Origin: Acidimicrobiales bacterium
GTDB lineage: Bacteria > Actinomycetota > Acidimicrobiia > Acidimicrobiales > AC-9
Assembly: GCA_036491125.1 (NCBI GenBank)
Contig: DASXCO010000091.1
Coordinates: 1-55,140 of the forward strand
Length of the DNA stretch: 55,140 nucleotides
Direction of reading: 5' to 3'
A program made the position numbers and the translations under genes. The notes under the pieces are model-generated. The model was not told the DNA's origin, did not search any database, and worked only from the letters and a program-made list of their open reading frames with translations. Position 1 is the first letter of the stretch, and each line of letters starts with the position of its first letter. This document shows, piece by piece, positions 1 through 10,284 of this stretch.

Positions 1-423
1 GTGGACCAGCCCGATGACGAAGAACGCCATGGCGTAGGTGAGGTTGACGTCGCCGGTCGGGGCCGGGATGTTGTTGTGGACGCCTCCCGTCGGGACCAGC
101 TCCAACCAGTTGCAGATGAGGATGAAGAAGAAGAGGGTCACTGCCAGGGGCACGATGCGGGCCCCGGTAGGACCGATGCCGGTCTCGACCTGATTCTGGA
201 TGGCACCGACGACGGTCTCCCAGAGCAGCTGCACCCGGTTCGGCACCCCGCTCGTGATACGCCGGCGGACGTAGAGGCCCGCCCCGATGACGATGATGCC
301 GGCCAACGCCGTCGCCCAGATCGTGTCGACGTTGAACGTCAGACCGCCGACCGTGAGCGTTCGGTGCGTACCGACCTCGATGTTGCTGGCATCGGCGAGC
401 AGCGGAAGCGGGACCAGTGTCAC
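1..423 (-). CDS. atpB: ATP synthase F0 subunit a, N-terminal part (cut by window edge)
   Basis: Membrane subunit a of the F0 rotor-stator, which forms the proton half-channels. Reverse-strand translation from a GTG at 423 gives 141 open codons running off the left edge. Recognisable features are a first TM segment (WATALAGIIVIGAGLYV), the stretch WETVVGAIQNQV, a second hydrophobic segment ending in CNWLELVP, and PTGDVNLTYAMAFFVIGLVH, which is typical of subunit a after the second helix. The essential arginine of the C-terminal helices lies outside the window. The GTG overlaps the stop of the preceding atpI-like gene as GTGA, so the two are probably translationally coupled. The remaining ATP synthase genes presumably continue leftward. 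Confidence 0.93.
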   Translation of the reverse strand, partial: MTLVPLPLLADASNIEVGTHRTLTVGGLTFNVDTIWATALAGIIVIGAGLYVRRRITSGVPNRVQLLWETVVGAIQNQVETGIGPTGARIVPLAVTLFFFILICNWLELVPTGGVHNNIPAPTGDVNLTYAMAFFVIGLVH

Positions 424-821
424 GCGCCGCTCCGAAGCGACTTGAGCAACGTCCTGGCCGTGCTGGCGAGGACCACGAACTGGAACAGGGCGAGTCCGAA
501 CACCATCCCCCAGCCGATCTGGCGGACGACGACGATGACGACGATGGCGACCGCCGTGATGGCGCCCAGGCGGACCAGGCTCGAAGCCATGAACACGCTC
601 TTCGTTGGGCCGGCGGCGCCGGCGGCGTAGCGCGCCATCGAGGTCCGCGCCATGCGGCTGTTCAGCGCGCCCAGGGCGAGGCCGGCGATCAGACCGAGCC
701 CCACGAGGGGGAAGCCCAGCAGGGACGTGAGGATCAGGCCTCCACCGCCGATTGCCGCGGCGACGACGTAGCTCCGCCGGAGCACCGAGTTGAGCTCGAT
801 CAAAGGAAGTTGGGCGAACAC
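420..821 (-). CDS. atpI: ATP synthase protein I-like membrane protein
   Basis: A 133-aa very hydrophobic protein with about four predicted TM segments, for example VVAAAIGGGGLILTSLLGF and ITAVAIVVIVVVRQIGWGMV. It sits directly upstream of atpB, with a GTGA overlap. Its size, topology and position match the AtpI-type assembly or ion-uptake accessory proteins that open actinobacterial atp operons. The assignment rests mostly on synteny and topology, because AtpI sequences diverge strongly. Start ATG at 821; the 20-bp gap to the atpZ-like gene supports one operon. Confidence 0.75.
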   Translation of the reverse strand: MFAQLPLIELNSVLRRSYVVAAAIGGGGLILTSLLGFPLVGLGLIAGLALGALNSRMARTSMARYAAGAAGPTKSVFMASSLVRLGAITAVAIVVIVVVRQIGWGMVFGLALFQFVVLASTARTLLKSLRSGA

Positions 822-841
822 CGTCTACAGCCTTTCGACCC

Positions 842-1048
842 TCAGTCCCGCAGGAACTTGCGCATCTCGGCCCAGGTGACGGCGACCCCCAGGGCCACAC
901 CCGCGACGATGCCGACGAAGATGAACGCCGGCGTGGTGCCGAGGGCGGCATCGATACCCCATCCGGCACCCAGCCCGATAGCGAGGCAGACGGCATTGGT
1001 GATGCCCAGCCCCAGCAACGTCAACAGGTTCGGGGACGGCTTGGCCAT
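842..1048 (-). CDS. AtpZ/AtpI-family small membrane protein
   Basis: A 68-aa protein with two hydrophobic helices separated by a short turn: LTLLGLGITNAVCLAIGLGAGWGIDAALG, then PAFIFVGIVAGVALGVAV. The G-x-G-x-G-x-G-x-D pattern (LGAGWGIDAALGTTP) is characteristic of small AtpZ/AtpI-like proteins encoded first in atp operons. The start was set at the ATG at 1048, which gives MAKPSPNLL. A longer in-frame extension to 1108 exists but adds an uncharacteristic polar stretch. It is the first gene of the leftward ATP synthase operon. A TANNNT hexamer (TAGGCT, minus strand, 1078-1083) lies 29 nt upstream and could be its -10. Confidence 0.72.
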   Translation of the reverse strand: MAKPSPNLLTLLGLGITNAVCLAIGLGAGWGIDAALGTTPAFIFVGIVAGVALGVAVTWAEMRKFLRD

Positions 1049-1253
1049 GGTGGAGGCGCGACCCCAGGCCGCAGTGCAGCCTACCTGGCTGGACGCTACG
1101 GGCACCATGGGAGTCGTTCTCGGGACAGGGATTATTCAGAGGTACTCGCCGCATTTAGCCATCTCATGAACGGGTGCGATCCCGGGAGAGATGCACCACG
1201 GGAATCCTCGCATCTGCTCGGAGTTTCGGCAAAAGGAGTGGGCCCGCCAGGGA

Positions 1254-1259
1254 TACCGT
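1254..1259 (+). promoter_or_regulatory. candidate -10 (TACCGT) close to start of 2H/GNAT gene
   Basis: A TANNNT hexamer ends 5 nt before the ATG at 1265. This is slightly closer than the 6-8 nt spacing seen at the other leaderless candidates in the window, so it is weaker. Confidence 0.3.
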
Positions 1260-1264
1260 GAGAG

Positions 1265-2233
1265 ATGCCGCGGATGCGCCTCGGGGTGGCCCTCCTCGTC
1301 CCCAGTCCCCAGGCCGAGGAGATCCACGGTCTCCGGCGGGCGCTGGGCGACCCCGCCCTCCGTCGCGTTCCCGCTCACCTGACGTTGGTTCCCCCGGTGA
1401 ACGTCGCCGACCGCGACCTGCGCGACGCCCTCGACGTGCTGGCTGCGGCGGCCTCCTCGACCAGGCCCTTCACCCTGGTCCTCGGGCCGCCGGCCACCTT
1501 CTGGCCCGACAACCCCGTCATCCATCTGCCGACCGACGGCGACGTGGCGGCCGTCGAGGATCTCCGACTTCGTGTGTTCCGTGCGCCGTTGGCCCGCCCC
1601 CTTACGTGGCCCTTCATCCCCCACGTGACCATTGCCGACGAGGCCGCGCCCGGGAGGATCGACGCCGCCGTGTCCGCCCTGAGCTCCTACCGTACGTCGG
1701 TCCGCTTCGAGCGGGTCCACCTCCTGCAGGAGGGTCCGGAGCGGCGGTGGACGGTCGTGGCCGATGCCGCGTTCCGAGTCCCGGCGGTCGTCGGGCGGGG
1801 CGGTCTGCCGATCGAGCTGACCGTCAGCGACGGCGTCGATCCGCTCGTGGCCAGCTGGGCCGAGGCCGTCTGGGCGGATCACGACCGACACGATGGGGGC
1901 GCCGCGTGGGCGCCGGACGCGCGGTTCGCGATCACGGCCCGCCGCGAAGACGCGGTGGTCGGCCTGGCTGAGGGGACCGTGAGGGGCGAGGTGTGCGAGC
2001 TGCGCCGGCTGATCGTCGATCCCGATGTCCGCGGGCAGGGCGTGGGATCGCACCTCCTTGCGGCCCTTGAGTCGCTCGCCGCAGAGCGGGGCTGCACCGA
2101 GTGCCGCTTGCGCGCCCCGACCGGTGGTCGAGCCGAGGGCTTCTACCGCTCGCGGGGCTGGGTGCGGGTGGGCATCCTGCCGGACTGGCGCTGGGGCCGT
2201 GAGTTCGTGCGGATGGAGCGGCGCCTCGGCTAG
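1265..2233 (+). CDS. 2H phosphoesterase (2'-5' RNA ligase-like) fused to GNAT acetyltransferase
   Basis: A 322-aa two-domain protein. Residues about 5-170 form a 2H phosphoesterase/2'-5' RNA ligase-like domain with both signature motifs, H38-L-T40 (PAHLTL) and H120-V-T122 (PHVTI). These are the paired H-x-T residues that act on cyclic phosphates in this superfamily. Residues about 185-322 form a GNAT domain with the acetyl-CoA pyrophosphate loop R256-G-Q-G-V-G261 followed by SHLLAALE, and a terminal YRSRGW strand typical of GNATs. Both active sites look intact, so this is a bifunctional fusion. The substrate is unknown. It stands alone, divergent from the atp operon, and its 3' end overlaps glpX by 4 bases in convergent orientation. 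Confidence 0.85.
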   Translation: MPRMRLGVALLVPSPQAEEIHGLRRALGDPALRRVPAHLTLVPPVNVADRDLRDALDVLAAAASSTRPFTLVLGPPATFWPDNPVIHLPTDGDVAAVEDLRLRVFRAPLARPLTWPFIPHVTIADEAAPGRIDAAVSALSSYRTSVRFERVHLLQEGPERRWTVVADAAFRVPAVVGRGGLPIELTVSDGVDPLVASWAEAVWADHDRHDGGAAWAPDARFAITARREDAVVGLAEGTVRGEVCELRRLIVDPDVRGQGVGSHLLAALESLAAERGCTECRLRAPTGGRAEGFYRSRGWVRVGILPDWRWGREFVRMERRLG

Positions 2234-3225
2234 TCGAACGAGATCTGGCTGAACTCCCTGAGCTTCCGGAGGCGGTGGCTGGCGTCGACCCGGCGTACCG
2301 TCCCGGACTTCGACCGCATGACCAGCGACTGGGTGAGGGCTCCGGTGTTCGTGTACCGGATGCCCCGGAGGAGCTCGCCGTCGGTGACGCCGGTCGCGGC
2401 GAAGAAGCAGTTGTCCCCGCGGACGAGCTCGTCGGTCGAGAGGACGGCCTCGAGGTCGTACCCGGCGGCCAGGGCCCCCCGCCGCTCGTCGTCGTTGCGC
2501 GGCCACAAGCGGCCCTGGAGCTCTCCGCCCATGCACTTGAGCGCGGCGGCTGCGATCACTCCCTCGGGCGTGCCCCCGATCCCGAACAGGATGTCGACCC
2601 CCGATTCCTGCCACGCCGTCGAGATGGCGCCGGCCACGTCGCCGTCGGTGATGAGCCGGATGCGCGCCCCGGCCTGGCGCACCTCGGAGATCAGATCCTC
2701 GTGCCGGTCGCGATCGAGGATCACGGCCGTGATGTCTCCGACGCTGGTGCGCTTGGCCGCGGCCATGGCCCGCAGGTTGTCGGTCGGCGACCGGTTGAGG
2801 TCGACGTGGCCGGCCCCGTCGGGGCCCACCGCCAGCTTCTCCATGTACACGCACGGGCCCGGGTTGAACATGCTGCCCCGCTCGCTCACCGAGATCACGG
2901 CGAGGGCCCCGCCGCGGCCCAGTGCCGTCGGAGTTGTGCCGTCGATCGGGTCGACGGCGATGTCGGTGAGCGGAGGCGTGCCGTCGCCGATCCGCTCCCC
3001 GTTGTAGAGCATCGGGGCCTCGTCCTTCTCGCCCTCGCCGATGACCACCACGCCGTCCATGGAGACGGTCTGCAGCACCACCCGCATGGCGTTGACGGCG
3101 GCCTGGTCGGCGCCGTTCTTGTCGCCCCGTCCCATCCAGCGGCCGGCCGCCATGGCGGCGGCTTCGGTCACCCGTACCAGCTCCATGGCCAGGTTGCGAT
3201 CCGGTGCCTGCGGCTCGGCGCTCAT
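2230..3225 (-). CDS. glpX: class II fructose-1,6-bisphosphatase
   Basis: GlpX hydrolyses fructose-1,6-bisphosphate to fructose-6-phosphate in gluconeogenesis. The 331-aa length is typical. Family motifs are [15 protein letters not shown] (N-terminal metal region), [14 protein letters not shown], the metal-binding [23 protein letters not shown], and [20 protein letters not shown] near the C-terminus. The start was set at ATG 3225 (MSAEPQAPD), because the open frame extends far upstream without homology. TAGGGT on the minus strand ends 7 nt before this ATG, consistent with a leaderless transcript. Many actinobacteria rely on GlpX as their main FBPase. The gene is divergent from the acyl-CoA mutase gene. 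Confidence 0.95.
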   Translation of the reverse strand: MSAEPQAPDRNLAMELVRVTEAAAMAAGRWMGRGDKNGADQAAVNAMRVVLQTVSMDGVVVIGEGEKDEAPMLYNGERIGDGTPPLTDIAVDPIDGTTPTALGRGGALAVISVSERGSMFNPGPCVYMEKLAVGPDGAGHVDLNRSPTDNLRAMAAAKRTSVGDITAVILDRDRHEDLISEVRQAGARIRLITDGDVAGAISTAWQESGVDILFGIGGTPEGVIAAAALKCMGGELQGRLWPRNDDERRGALAAGYDLEAVLSTDELVRGDNCFFAATGVTDGELLRGIRYTNTGALTQSLVMRSKSGTVRRVDASHRLRKLREFSQISFD

Positions 3226-3232
3226 GCGCCGC

Positions 3233-3238
3233 ACCCTA
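3233..3238 (-). promoter_or_regulatory. candidate leaderless -10 (TAGGGT) for glpX
   Basis: Read on the minus strand, TAGGGT is followed by 7 nt and then the glpX ATG at 3225. The expected transcription start would fall on or next to the start codon. Confidence 0.5.
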
Positions 3239-3267
3239 GCGGCGGGCGGGACAGCCCCGCCCCCGTC

Positions 3268-3320
3268 GGCGCTGGCGCGCCTGCGGCCACTTCTTTGGGG
3301 CCGGCCTCCCGGGCCGCCCG
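3268..3320 (+). repeat. dispersed intergenic repeat, copy A
   Basis: About 50 bp in the glpX/icmA divergent gap. It shares GCGCCTGCGGCCA and, about 10 bp later, the exact 15-mer CGGCCTCCCGGGCCG (3302-3316) with copy B at 31567-31618. The 15-mer can fold as CGGCC-TCCCG-CGGCC-type hairpin arms (CGGCC paired with GGCCG). Confidence 0.6.
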
Positions 3321-3326
3321 TAGTCT
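3321..3326 (+). promoter_or_regulatory. candidate leaderless -10 (TAGTCT) for icmA
   Basis: TAGTCT ends 7 nt before the ATG at 3334. The 7-nt spacer also contains GGAGG, so an SD-led reading is possible, although GGAGG would then sit only 2 nt from the ATG. Confidence 0.5.
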
Positions 3327-3333
3327 GGAGGCC

Positions 3334-5007
<1,674 letters not shown>

Positions 5008-5020
5008 GACAGGTGGTGCA

Positions 5021-6868
5021 GTGCGCCGGCGTCTGATCACAGCGGCGATGTGCGCGGGTGGGCGCTCGGTCGCCGAGCCCCGCCTGTCGCCTGACGGCTC
5101 GGTCGTGGCGTTCGTGGCCGGACCCGGATCGCGCCTCGCGGTCGTCCCGTCGGAGGGCGGTCCCGAGCTGGTCGTCACCTCTGAGCCGCTGGTCGCCTCG
5201 GTCGCCGCCTATGCGGGCGGCGCCTTCGACTGGGTTCCCGGTGGCGACTCGCTGGTGTACGCGGGAGCCGAGGGGGGCCTGTACCACGTCGCCGCGTCTG
5301 GTGGGCCGTCCCGGGTCGTGGCGGAGGGGGAAGCAGTGGCGAGCCCCGCCGTCTCGCCCGACGGGACCAGGGTGGCCTATGTCGTCGACGGGCGCCACGT
5401 CGCCGTGGCCTCCCTGGCCGAGGATGGTCCGTGGCCGGTCCGCCTCTCGACTGTCGCACCAGGCCCCGACTTCGCCTTCGATCCGGCGTGGTCGCCCGAC
5501 GGTTCGCGGGTCGCCTGGATGGAGTGGGACGTGCCCCAGATGCCCTGGGACGGTGCCCGCATCGTGTCAGCGCCGGCTGACGGCGGCGCCGCGCCGGTCG
5601 TGGTCGCCGGGAGTGAGGACGTGGCGGTGAGCCAGCCGCGCTTCTCGCCGGACGGATCGCTCCTCGCCTTCCTGTCCGACGCCGCCGGCTGGAGCAGCGT
5701 GTGGGTCGCGGCGCCCGACGGGACGGGGCCTCGTGCCCTCATAGAGAAGCCACCGGGGCCCGCCGAGCACGGTGACCCGTCGTGGGGGCCCGGTCAGCGA
5801 ACCTTTGCCTGGGCGCCTGACGGCTCGGCACTGGCCGTCTGCCAGAACGAGAGCGGGTTCGGACGGTTGCTCCTCGCCACGCTCGACGGCGCGGCGCGGC
5901 GCGAGTTGGGGACCGGGGTCCACGGGGGACTGAGCTGGATCGGGGACCGGCTCGCGGCGGTGCGCAGCGGGCCGCGGATGCCGACCCGCATCGTCGTGCT
6001 CGATCCCGTCACCGGCGGTGAGACGGTCGTAGCCAGGGGGCCGGTGGGCGGCTTCGAGGAGGCCGACCTGGTCGAACCCGAGCTGGTCGAGTGGGAGGGC
6101 CCCGCCGTCGACGGGCTCGACGCCGGTCGCGTGCACGGGCGCCTGTACCGACCGTCCCGACCGCTGTCCGACCCGCCGCCGCTGCTGGTGTGGATCCATG
6201 GCGGGCCGACCGGGCAGATGCAGGCCGGCTTCAACGCCCGCGTGGCCTTCTTCGTCGACCGGGGATGGGCGGTGCTGGCTCCCGACTACCGGGGCTCGAC
6301 CGGTTGGGGCCGGTCCTACGCCCAGGCCCTTCAGGGCCGTTGGGGAGAGCTGGACGTGGCCGACACCGCAGCCGGGATGCGGGCGGCGGCGGATCGGGGA
6401 TGGGGCGACCCGCGCCGGATGGTGCCCATAGGCGGCTCGGCGGGCGGCTTCACGGTGCTGCTCCTGCTGGCCCTGCACCCCGACCTCTCCGCGGCCGGGG
6501 TCGACCTGTACGGGGTGGCCGACCTCCTCGAGCTCGACGAGACCACGCATCGTTTCGAGGCTCATTACCTGCACGGCGTCGTCGGCCCGCTGCCGGCCAC
6601 GGTCGACCGCTACCGCGAGCGGTCCCCGGTCAACCTGGCCGACCGCATCCGGGCGCCTCTGCTCATCCTCCAGGGCTCGGCTGACAAGGTGGTCCCACCG
6701 GCCCAGTCCGCCGCCGTCGCCGCCGCCGTGCGGGCGCAGGGCGGCGTCGTCGAGCACCACGTCTACGAGGACGAGGGACATGGTTGGTCGCGACCTGAGA
6801 CCGTCGCCGACGAGCTCGGGCGGATCGAGTCGTTCCTGAGGCGACACGTGCTGCGCTGGCGGGTCTGA
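5021..6868 (+). CDS. S9 family (prolyl oligopeptidase-like) serine peptidase
   Basis: A 615-aa alpha/beta-hydrolase peptidase. Residues 1 to about 340 carry repeated SPDG motifs ([40 protein letters not shown]) of a WD40/TolB-like beta-propeller. Residues about 360-615 are the catalytic domain, with the oxyanion-region HGGP, the nucleophile elbow G-G-S473-A-G-G, Asp555 (GSADKVV) and His587 (GHGW). No signal peptide is apparent, so it is probably a cytoplasmic acylaminoacyl- or dipeptidyl-peptidase. Start GTG 5021, preceded by AGGTGG at an appropriate distance. The gap to the mutase gene is 13 bp, suggesting co-transcription, although no functional link is evident. Confidence 0.9.
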   Translation: MRRRLITAAMCAGGRSVAEPRLSPDGSVVAFVAGPGSRLAVVPSEGGPELVVTSEPLVASVAAYAGGAFDWVPGGDSLVYAGAEGGLYHVAASGGPSRVVAEGEAVASPAVSPDGTRVAYVVDGRHVAVASLAEDGPWPVRLSTVAPGPDFAFDPAWSPDGSRVAWMEWDVPQMPWDGARIVSAPADGGAAPVVVAGSEDVAVSQPRFSPDGSLLAFLSDAAGWSSVWVAAPDGTGPRALIEKPPGPAEHGDPSWGPGQRTFAWAPDGSALAVCQNESGFGRLLLATLDGAARRELGTGVHGGLSWIGDRLAAVRSGPRMPTRIVVLDPVTGGETVVARGPVGGFEEADLVEPELVEWEGPAVDGLDAGRVHGRLYRPSRPLSDPPPLLVWIHGGPTGQMQAGFNARVAFFVDRGWAVLAPDYRGSTGWGRSYAQALQGRWGELDVADTAAGMRAAADRGWGDPRRMVPIGGSAGGFTVLLLLALHPDLSAAGVDLYGVADLLELDETTHRFEAHYLHGVVGPLPATVDRYRERSPVNLADRIRAPLLILQGSADKVVPPAQSAAVAAAVRAQGGVVEHHVYEDEGHGWSRPETVADELGRIESFLRRHVLRWRV

Positions 6869-6873
6869 GGCGG

Positions 6874-6890
6874 GGCCGGCGGCGCCGGCC
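6874..6890. terminator. GC-rich hairpin between convergent genes
   Basis: Perfect inverted repeat GGCCGGC-GGC-GCCGGCC (7-bp stem, 3-nt loop) in the 34-bp gap between the convergent S9 peptidase gene and the HD-GYP pseudogene. There is no T-tract, but its position suggests bidirectional termination. Confidence 0.5.
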
Positions 6891-6902
6891 GCGCCGCTCG
6901 AT

Positions 6903-8110
6903 TCAGGTGGCGGTCTGGTGGGGTGCGACGGCCTGCGGAATGCTGGACTGCACCTCGTCGAGCAACGCCCGCAGAACCCTGGGATCGAACCGAGTGCCGC
7001 TACCGGCCGCCAGCTCGACGAGCGCCTGGTCCAGAGTCATCGCCCTCCGGTACGGGCGGCCCCAGACGAGGCCGCCGAGCGTGCTGCAGGCGGTGATGAT
7101 CCGCGAACCGAGGGGAATGGCGTCGCCCGCCAGCGCGTCCGGATAGCCGGTGCCGTCGAAGCGCTCGTGTGTCGAGCGCACGAGGGGCGCCACGCGGCGA
7201 AGGGCGGCGTCACGTGGTCCGCGACGAGAAGCCCGAGGGCCGCCATCGCGCTGGCGATCGGCACTGCCAGCTGAGGCCGGTTCTCCGGGTCCGGGCCCGC
7301 GGCGGCGGCATGGTGCGACCCGTCCAGGGCGGGTGCACGCGGCCTTGCATCTGTCGGCTCCCAGGCCGCCCAGGCGATCAACAGGGCGGAGAGAAGCCAC
7401 AGTGAGTCCAGTGGCCGGCCGTCGACGTAGGTGTTGGACGATTGGGCGTAGAGGAACCACCCATCGGCCAGCGCGGCGATCGCCAGCGAGGCGCAGAGGA
7501 GGCTGAAGCCGCGCCCAGCCCTCCATCTGGTCATGGCGAAGGCGCCGACGACAAGCGACAGCAGCACCAGGTCCGCAAGGGGGTAGACGGCGTCGGTCGC
7601 CAGCTGCCCGACCCCGCCGTGCACGTCGTTGATGATCGGCCGGGACAGGATCGCGGTCGCCACGGCGGCTACGGCGAGCGCCTGGATCGCACCGTCGAGC
7701 CAGAGGCTGGCGGGGGAGCGTCGAAAGTGGCGCCGCACGAGCAGGACCAACCCGGCGTAGGCGGCGGGATAGAAGGCGAGGTAGAAGCCGTCGGCCGGGG
7801 ACGGGATCTCCAGCACGTCGTGGCCGGGAGATGCGACAGATGCGTACAGATCGCCCGTGGCCCACGTTCCCATCGCCGCTCCCAGGAGGAGCCAGGCAGC
7901 GCGGTCCTCGGCCACCAGCACTCCCCGGGCCAGGCAAATGGCGCTGGCAGCGAAAATGACAACGTCGTAGAGGCCGTCGCTGAACAGGCCATTGGCGCCG
8001 CCGTGGCCATAGCCCAGTACCGAATGGGCGACATGGGCCGCGAAGACGGCAATCGTCGCCGCCGAGAAGCCGACGAGGAACCGCCGCCGGCCGAGAAGTC
8101 GATTCGACAT
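6903..8110 (-). pseudogene. membrane sensor/HD-GYP chimera, internally deleted and frameshifted
   Basis: From ATG 8110 the reverse frame encodes a polytopic N-terminal region of about eight hydrophobic segments (FLVGFSAATIAVFAAHVAHS, DVVIFAASAICLARGVLV and others). It ends at LAVPIASAMAALGLLVADHV, like the membrane sensors found on GGDEF/EAL proteins of actinobacteria. Around 7205-7220 the homology jumps to another reverse frame, which encodes the C-terminal third of an HD-GYP phosphodiesterase (HERFDGTGYPDALAGDAIPLGSRI, GRPYRRAM, GTRFDP). That frame stops at 6903. The GGDEF part and the metal-binding HD half are missing. The remaining HD-GYP is also degenerate, with ACSTLGGLVWG where the family has ADAFDAM. 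The simplest reading is a deletion plus frameshift that killed a c-di-GMP signalling gene. The membrane part could still be expressed alone. Confidence 0.7.
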
Positions 8111-8420
8111 GGGCTCACCGACCGAGCGGAGTTGCGTCGTTGAGAGCCAAGGCGCGCCCGACAACCGACCGCCCCCTTGCCACCCTCGGTCCAGCCCAGG
8201 GTAGGGCGCCCAGCCCGGTCCCGCTCGAGCCCAGGCTGGAGGGGGAGTCGTTCGGCTGGTGTCGGATGCCTTGCTTACACGATCCGGCACCCGTACTGTC
8301 TCCTTGTCGGCCGGCGAGGACCGCGGTGCGGACGGTGGGTGGATTGGGCACGCAGTAGCGAAGAACCACTACTAGTAGCTATCTGCGTGACCGAGGTCGT
8401 TCGGGTGTCGTGCCTGGCCG
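8111..8420. other. divergent intergenic region upstream of the aminotransferase
   Basis: 310 bp without a convincing gene. It contains one good sigma70-like promoter (listed separately) and a 10-bp perfect palindrome, CTACTAGTAG, at 8369-8378 between that promoter and the gene. The palindrome is a possible operator. The stretch is less GC-rich than its surroundings. Confidence 0.4.
8271..8299 (+). promoter_or_regulatory. candidate sigma70-type promoter for the glycan cluster
   Basis: TTGCTT (-35, 8271-8276), a 17-bp spacer, then TACTGT (-10, 8294-8299). The spacing is canonical and the promoter points at the aminotransferase gene, leaving a leader of about 115 nt. Confidence 0.5.
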
Positions 8421-9713
8421 ATGCTGGGTTCGAGAAAGTCGGCCGACATGATGTCTTTCGACGCCGTTCTGGCGAACCTGCCGCCTGATCGTCGGGAGTG
8501 GACTGGGCCTGCGCTGGCCCGCCGGGTGACGTCGGTTGCGGGCTGTCCGACCGGAGGGGTCGACACCTGGGTCAAGGCACGGCGGGCGTCCGGCGGCCAC
8601 GTGATCGCGCTCAACGCCTGTGAGGCATCCCTCGGAGACACGCCTGAGCACATACTGGAGGCAGCCGCAATGGCCTGCCGCTCCAGTCGGCTGCAGCGCT
8701 ACACCCCCGCCGCCGGGTTACCGGAGCTGCGCGAGGCCGTCGCAGCCAGCGGGGCACGTCAGCACGGGGTCGACATCAGCGCGGCCCAGGTCGTGATCAC
8801 CAGCGGCGGGAAACAAGGCGTCCTCGACGCGCTCAATGCGGTCGTCGACCCTGGCGACGAGGTGCTCATCCCCTCCCCCTACTGGCCGGTCTACCCAGCG
8901 ATGGTCGAGCTGGCGAACGGGCGTCCGGTGAGCGTGCCGGCGGCGATGGCGAAGGGCTTCAAGGTCACCGTGGATCAGCTCGACGCCGCCGTAAGCCCGC
9001 GCACCACGGCTGTCGTCCTGTGCTCACCGTGCAATCCCACGGGTGTCGTGTACACGCCGGGGGAACTCCGGGCCATCGGCGAATGGGCCAGAGACGAAGA
9101 CCTGTGGGTCATCTGCGACGAGGCCTACGAGCATCTCGTGTACGACGGCGCGGTGGCGAGCTCGCTTACCGCGCTCGCGCCGGAGGTTCCCGAGCGCTGC
9201 ATCGTCCTGGGCGGTGTGGCCATGGCGTACGCCATGACGGGCTGGCGGGTCGGATGGCTGATCGCTCCGTCGCGGGTGGCCAGGGCCATCGAGGACTTCC
9301 AGTCGAACGCGACGTCGCACGCCCCGAACGTCGCCCAGGCAGCGGCCGTGGCCGCCCTCGAGGGCGGGATGGCGCCGGTCGAACGGTTGCGAACCGAGCT
9401 CGATCGTCGACGGCGCCGGCTGTGCGGGGCCCTCGACGGGCTACCAGGGGTGGAGCTGGTCGAGCCCCAGGGCGCGCTCTATGCCTTTCCCTCTGTCGAG
9501 TCGTACCTCGGCGGAGTCCTCGGGGGGCGGCTGATGAGCACCACCATCGAGCTGTGTGCCGCCCTCTTCGAGCGAGCTGAGGTGGCGACCATGCCGGGCG
9601 AGGCCTTCGGGCGACTCGGACACCTGAGGATCTCGTTCGCCGTACCGGAGGAAGACCTCGACGAGGGGATCTCCCGGCTGAGCCGGTGCCTGGGCGAGAT
9701 CGCTGTTCCTTAG
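8421..9713 (+). CDS. fold-type I aminotransferase homologue lacking the PLP lysine
   Basis: A 430-aa protein of the class I/II (aspartate-type) aminotransferase family. Most active-site elements are present: SGGKQGVLDAL (cofactor phosphate region), PSPYWPVYP with Tyr154, CNPTG with Asn205, ICDEAY with Asp233 and Tyr236, TGWRVGW, and the carboxylate-binding arginine in HLRISFA. In the segment that normally reads GVSKAYAMTGWRVG, the sequence is GVAMAYAMTGWRVG. The Schiff-base lysine is therefore Met268 (ATG at 9222-9224). Normal transamination should be impossible. The protein could be a pseudoenzyme, a lysine-independent PLP enzyme or a recently inactivated gene. The start is uncertain: ATG 8421, or 8448/8451 giving MMSFDAV. 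It heads the glycan cluster. Confidence 0.85.
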   Translation: MLGSRKSADMMSFDAVLANLPPDRREWTGPALARRVTSVAGCPTGGVDTWVKARRASGGHVIALNACEASLGDTPEHILEAAAMACRSSRLQRYTPAAGLPELREAVAASGARQHGVDISAAQVVITSGGKQGVLDALNAVVDPGDEVLIPSPYWPVYPAMVELANGRPVSVPAAMAKGFKVTVDQLDAAVSPRTTAVVLCSPCNPTGVVYTPGELRAIGEWARDEDLWVICDEAYEHLVYDGAVASSLTALAPEVPERCIVLGGVAMAYAMTGWRVGWLIAPSRVARAIEDFQSNATSHAPNVAQAAAVAALEGGMAPVERLRTELDRRRRRLCGALDGLPGVELVEPQGALYAFPSVESYLGGVLGGRLMSTTIELCAALFERAEVATMPGEAFGRLGHLRISFAVPEEDLDEGISRLSRCLGEIAVP

Positions 9714-9736
9714 AGATCAGTACTCTCACCGCAGGA

Positions 9737-9742
9737 TACTGT
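9737..9742 (+). promoter_or_regulatory. candidate leaderless -10 (TACTGT)
   Basis: TACTGT ends 8 nt before the ATG at 9751, consistent with a leaderless transcript for the coiled-coil protein and the GT4 gene coupled to it. Confidence 0.5.
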
Positions 9743-9750
9743 CCGACGTC

Positions 9751-10284
9751 ATGGGAGATCTGATGTCGCCTCAGTGGCTGAACGAGCTCGAACCGCGGGC
9801 CGACCTTGGCCTTCCGCTACCGCGAACGCGCTTTCGGACCCTGAAGCGCGTGGTCATCCGTCTGTGCTGGGTCTTCCTCCACCGGCAGGTCGAGTACAAC
9901 CACGAGGTGGCCAGATCGCTGGAGCGGCTTGCCGCCCGGCTGGGGGCCGTCGCCGACGAGTCCGCGGCGTGGGCCAAGGTGGCGGCCGACCTGCGAGTGA
10001 GGGTCGGCCAGCTCCACATGGAGGAGGCCGCTCGGCACGACGAGGTACTCCGTGTTCTGCGCGGCGAGCTCGGCGAGCTGCAGCAGGAGGTCGCCCGGGC
10101 CAGTTCGGTGCTGAGCACCGAGCAGGTTCGGGCTGGAGTCCATGAGGGGCAGGCCGCGGAGCTCGCCCGGTCGCTTCTGGAGGTCGAGGAGCGTCTCGCC
10201 GGCCTGGCCGACGCCGTGGCCCACGGCGGTGCCGAAGGGCACAGCGTCGCTCGGGACCCCAGGAAATCGCAGTCGCGCCCGTGA
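9751..10284 (+). CDS. coiled-coil protein with glycan-cluster N-terminal module
   Basis: A 177-aa protein of unknown function. Residues about 10-60 (ADLGLPLPRTRFRTLKRVV, then WVFLHRQVEYNHEVARSLERLA) are closely related to the N-terminus of the GT2 protein at 11536-13170. Shared features are LGLP-PRTRFR-LKR, W--L-RQVEYNHE and ARS-ERLA. The rest is a long Glu/Ala/Leu-rich helix with heptad-like spacing, predicted coiled coil (about 60-160), followed by a polar tail. There is no catalytic motif. The basic-hydrophobic helix could attach it to the membrane or to partner enzymes, making it a possible scaffold. Its end overlaps the GT4 gene (GTGA), implying translational coupling. Start ATG 9751. 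Confidence 0.7.
   Translation: MGDLMSPQWLNELEPRADLGLPLPRTRFRTLKRVVIRLCWVFLHRQVEYNHEVARSLERLAARLGAVADESAAWAKVAADLRVRVGQLHMEEAARHDEVLRVLRGELGELQQEVARASSVLSTEQVRAGVHEGQAAELARSLLEVEERLAGLADAVAHGGAEGHSVARDPRKSQSRP

Noticed and set aside
7210-7215. In-frame TGA or recoding as an explanation for the HD-GYP discontinuity
   Set aside because: The break is a frame change with whole domains missing, not a single stop, and no recoding signal was seen.
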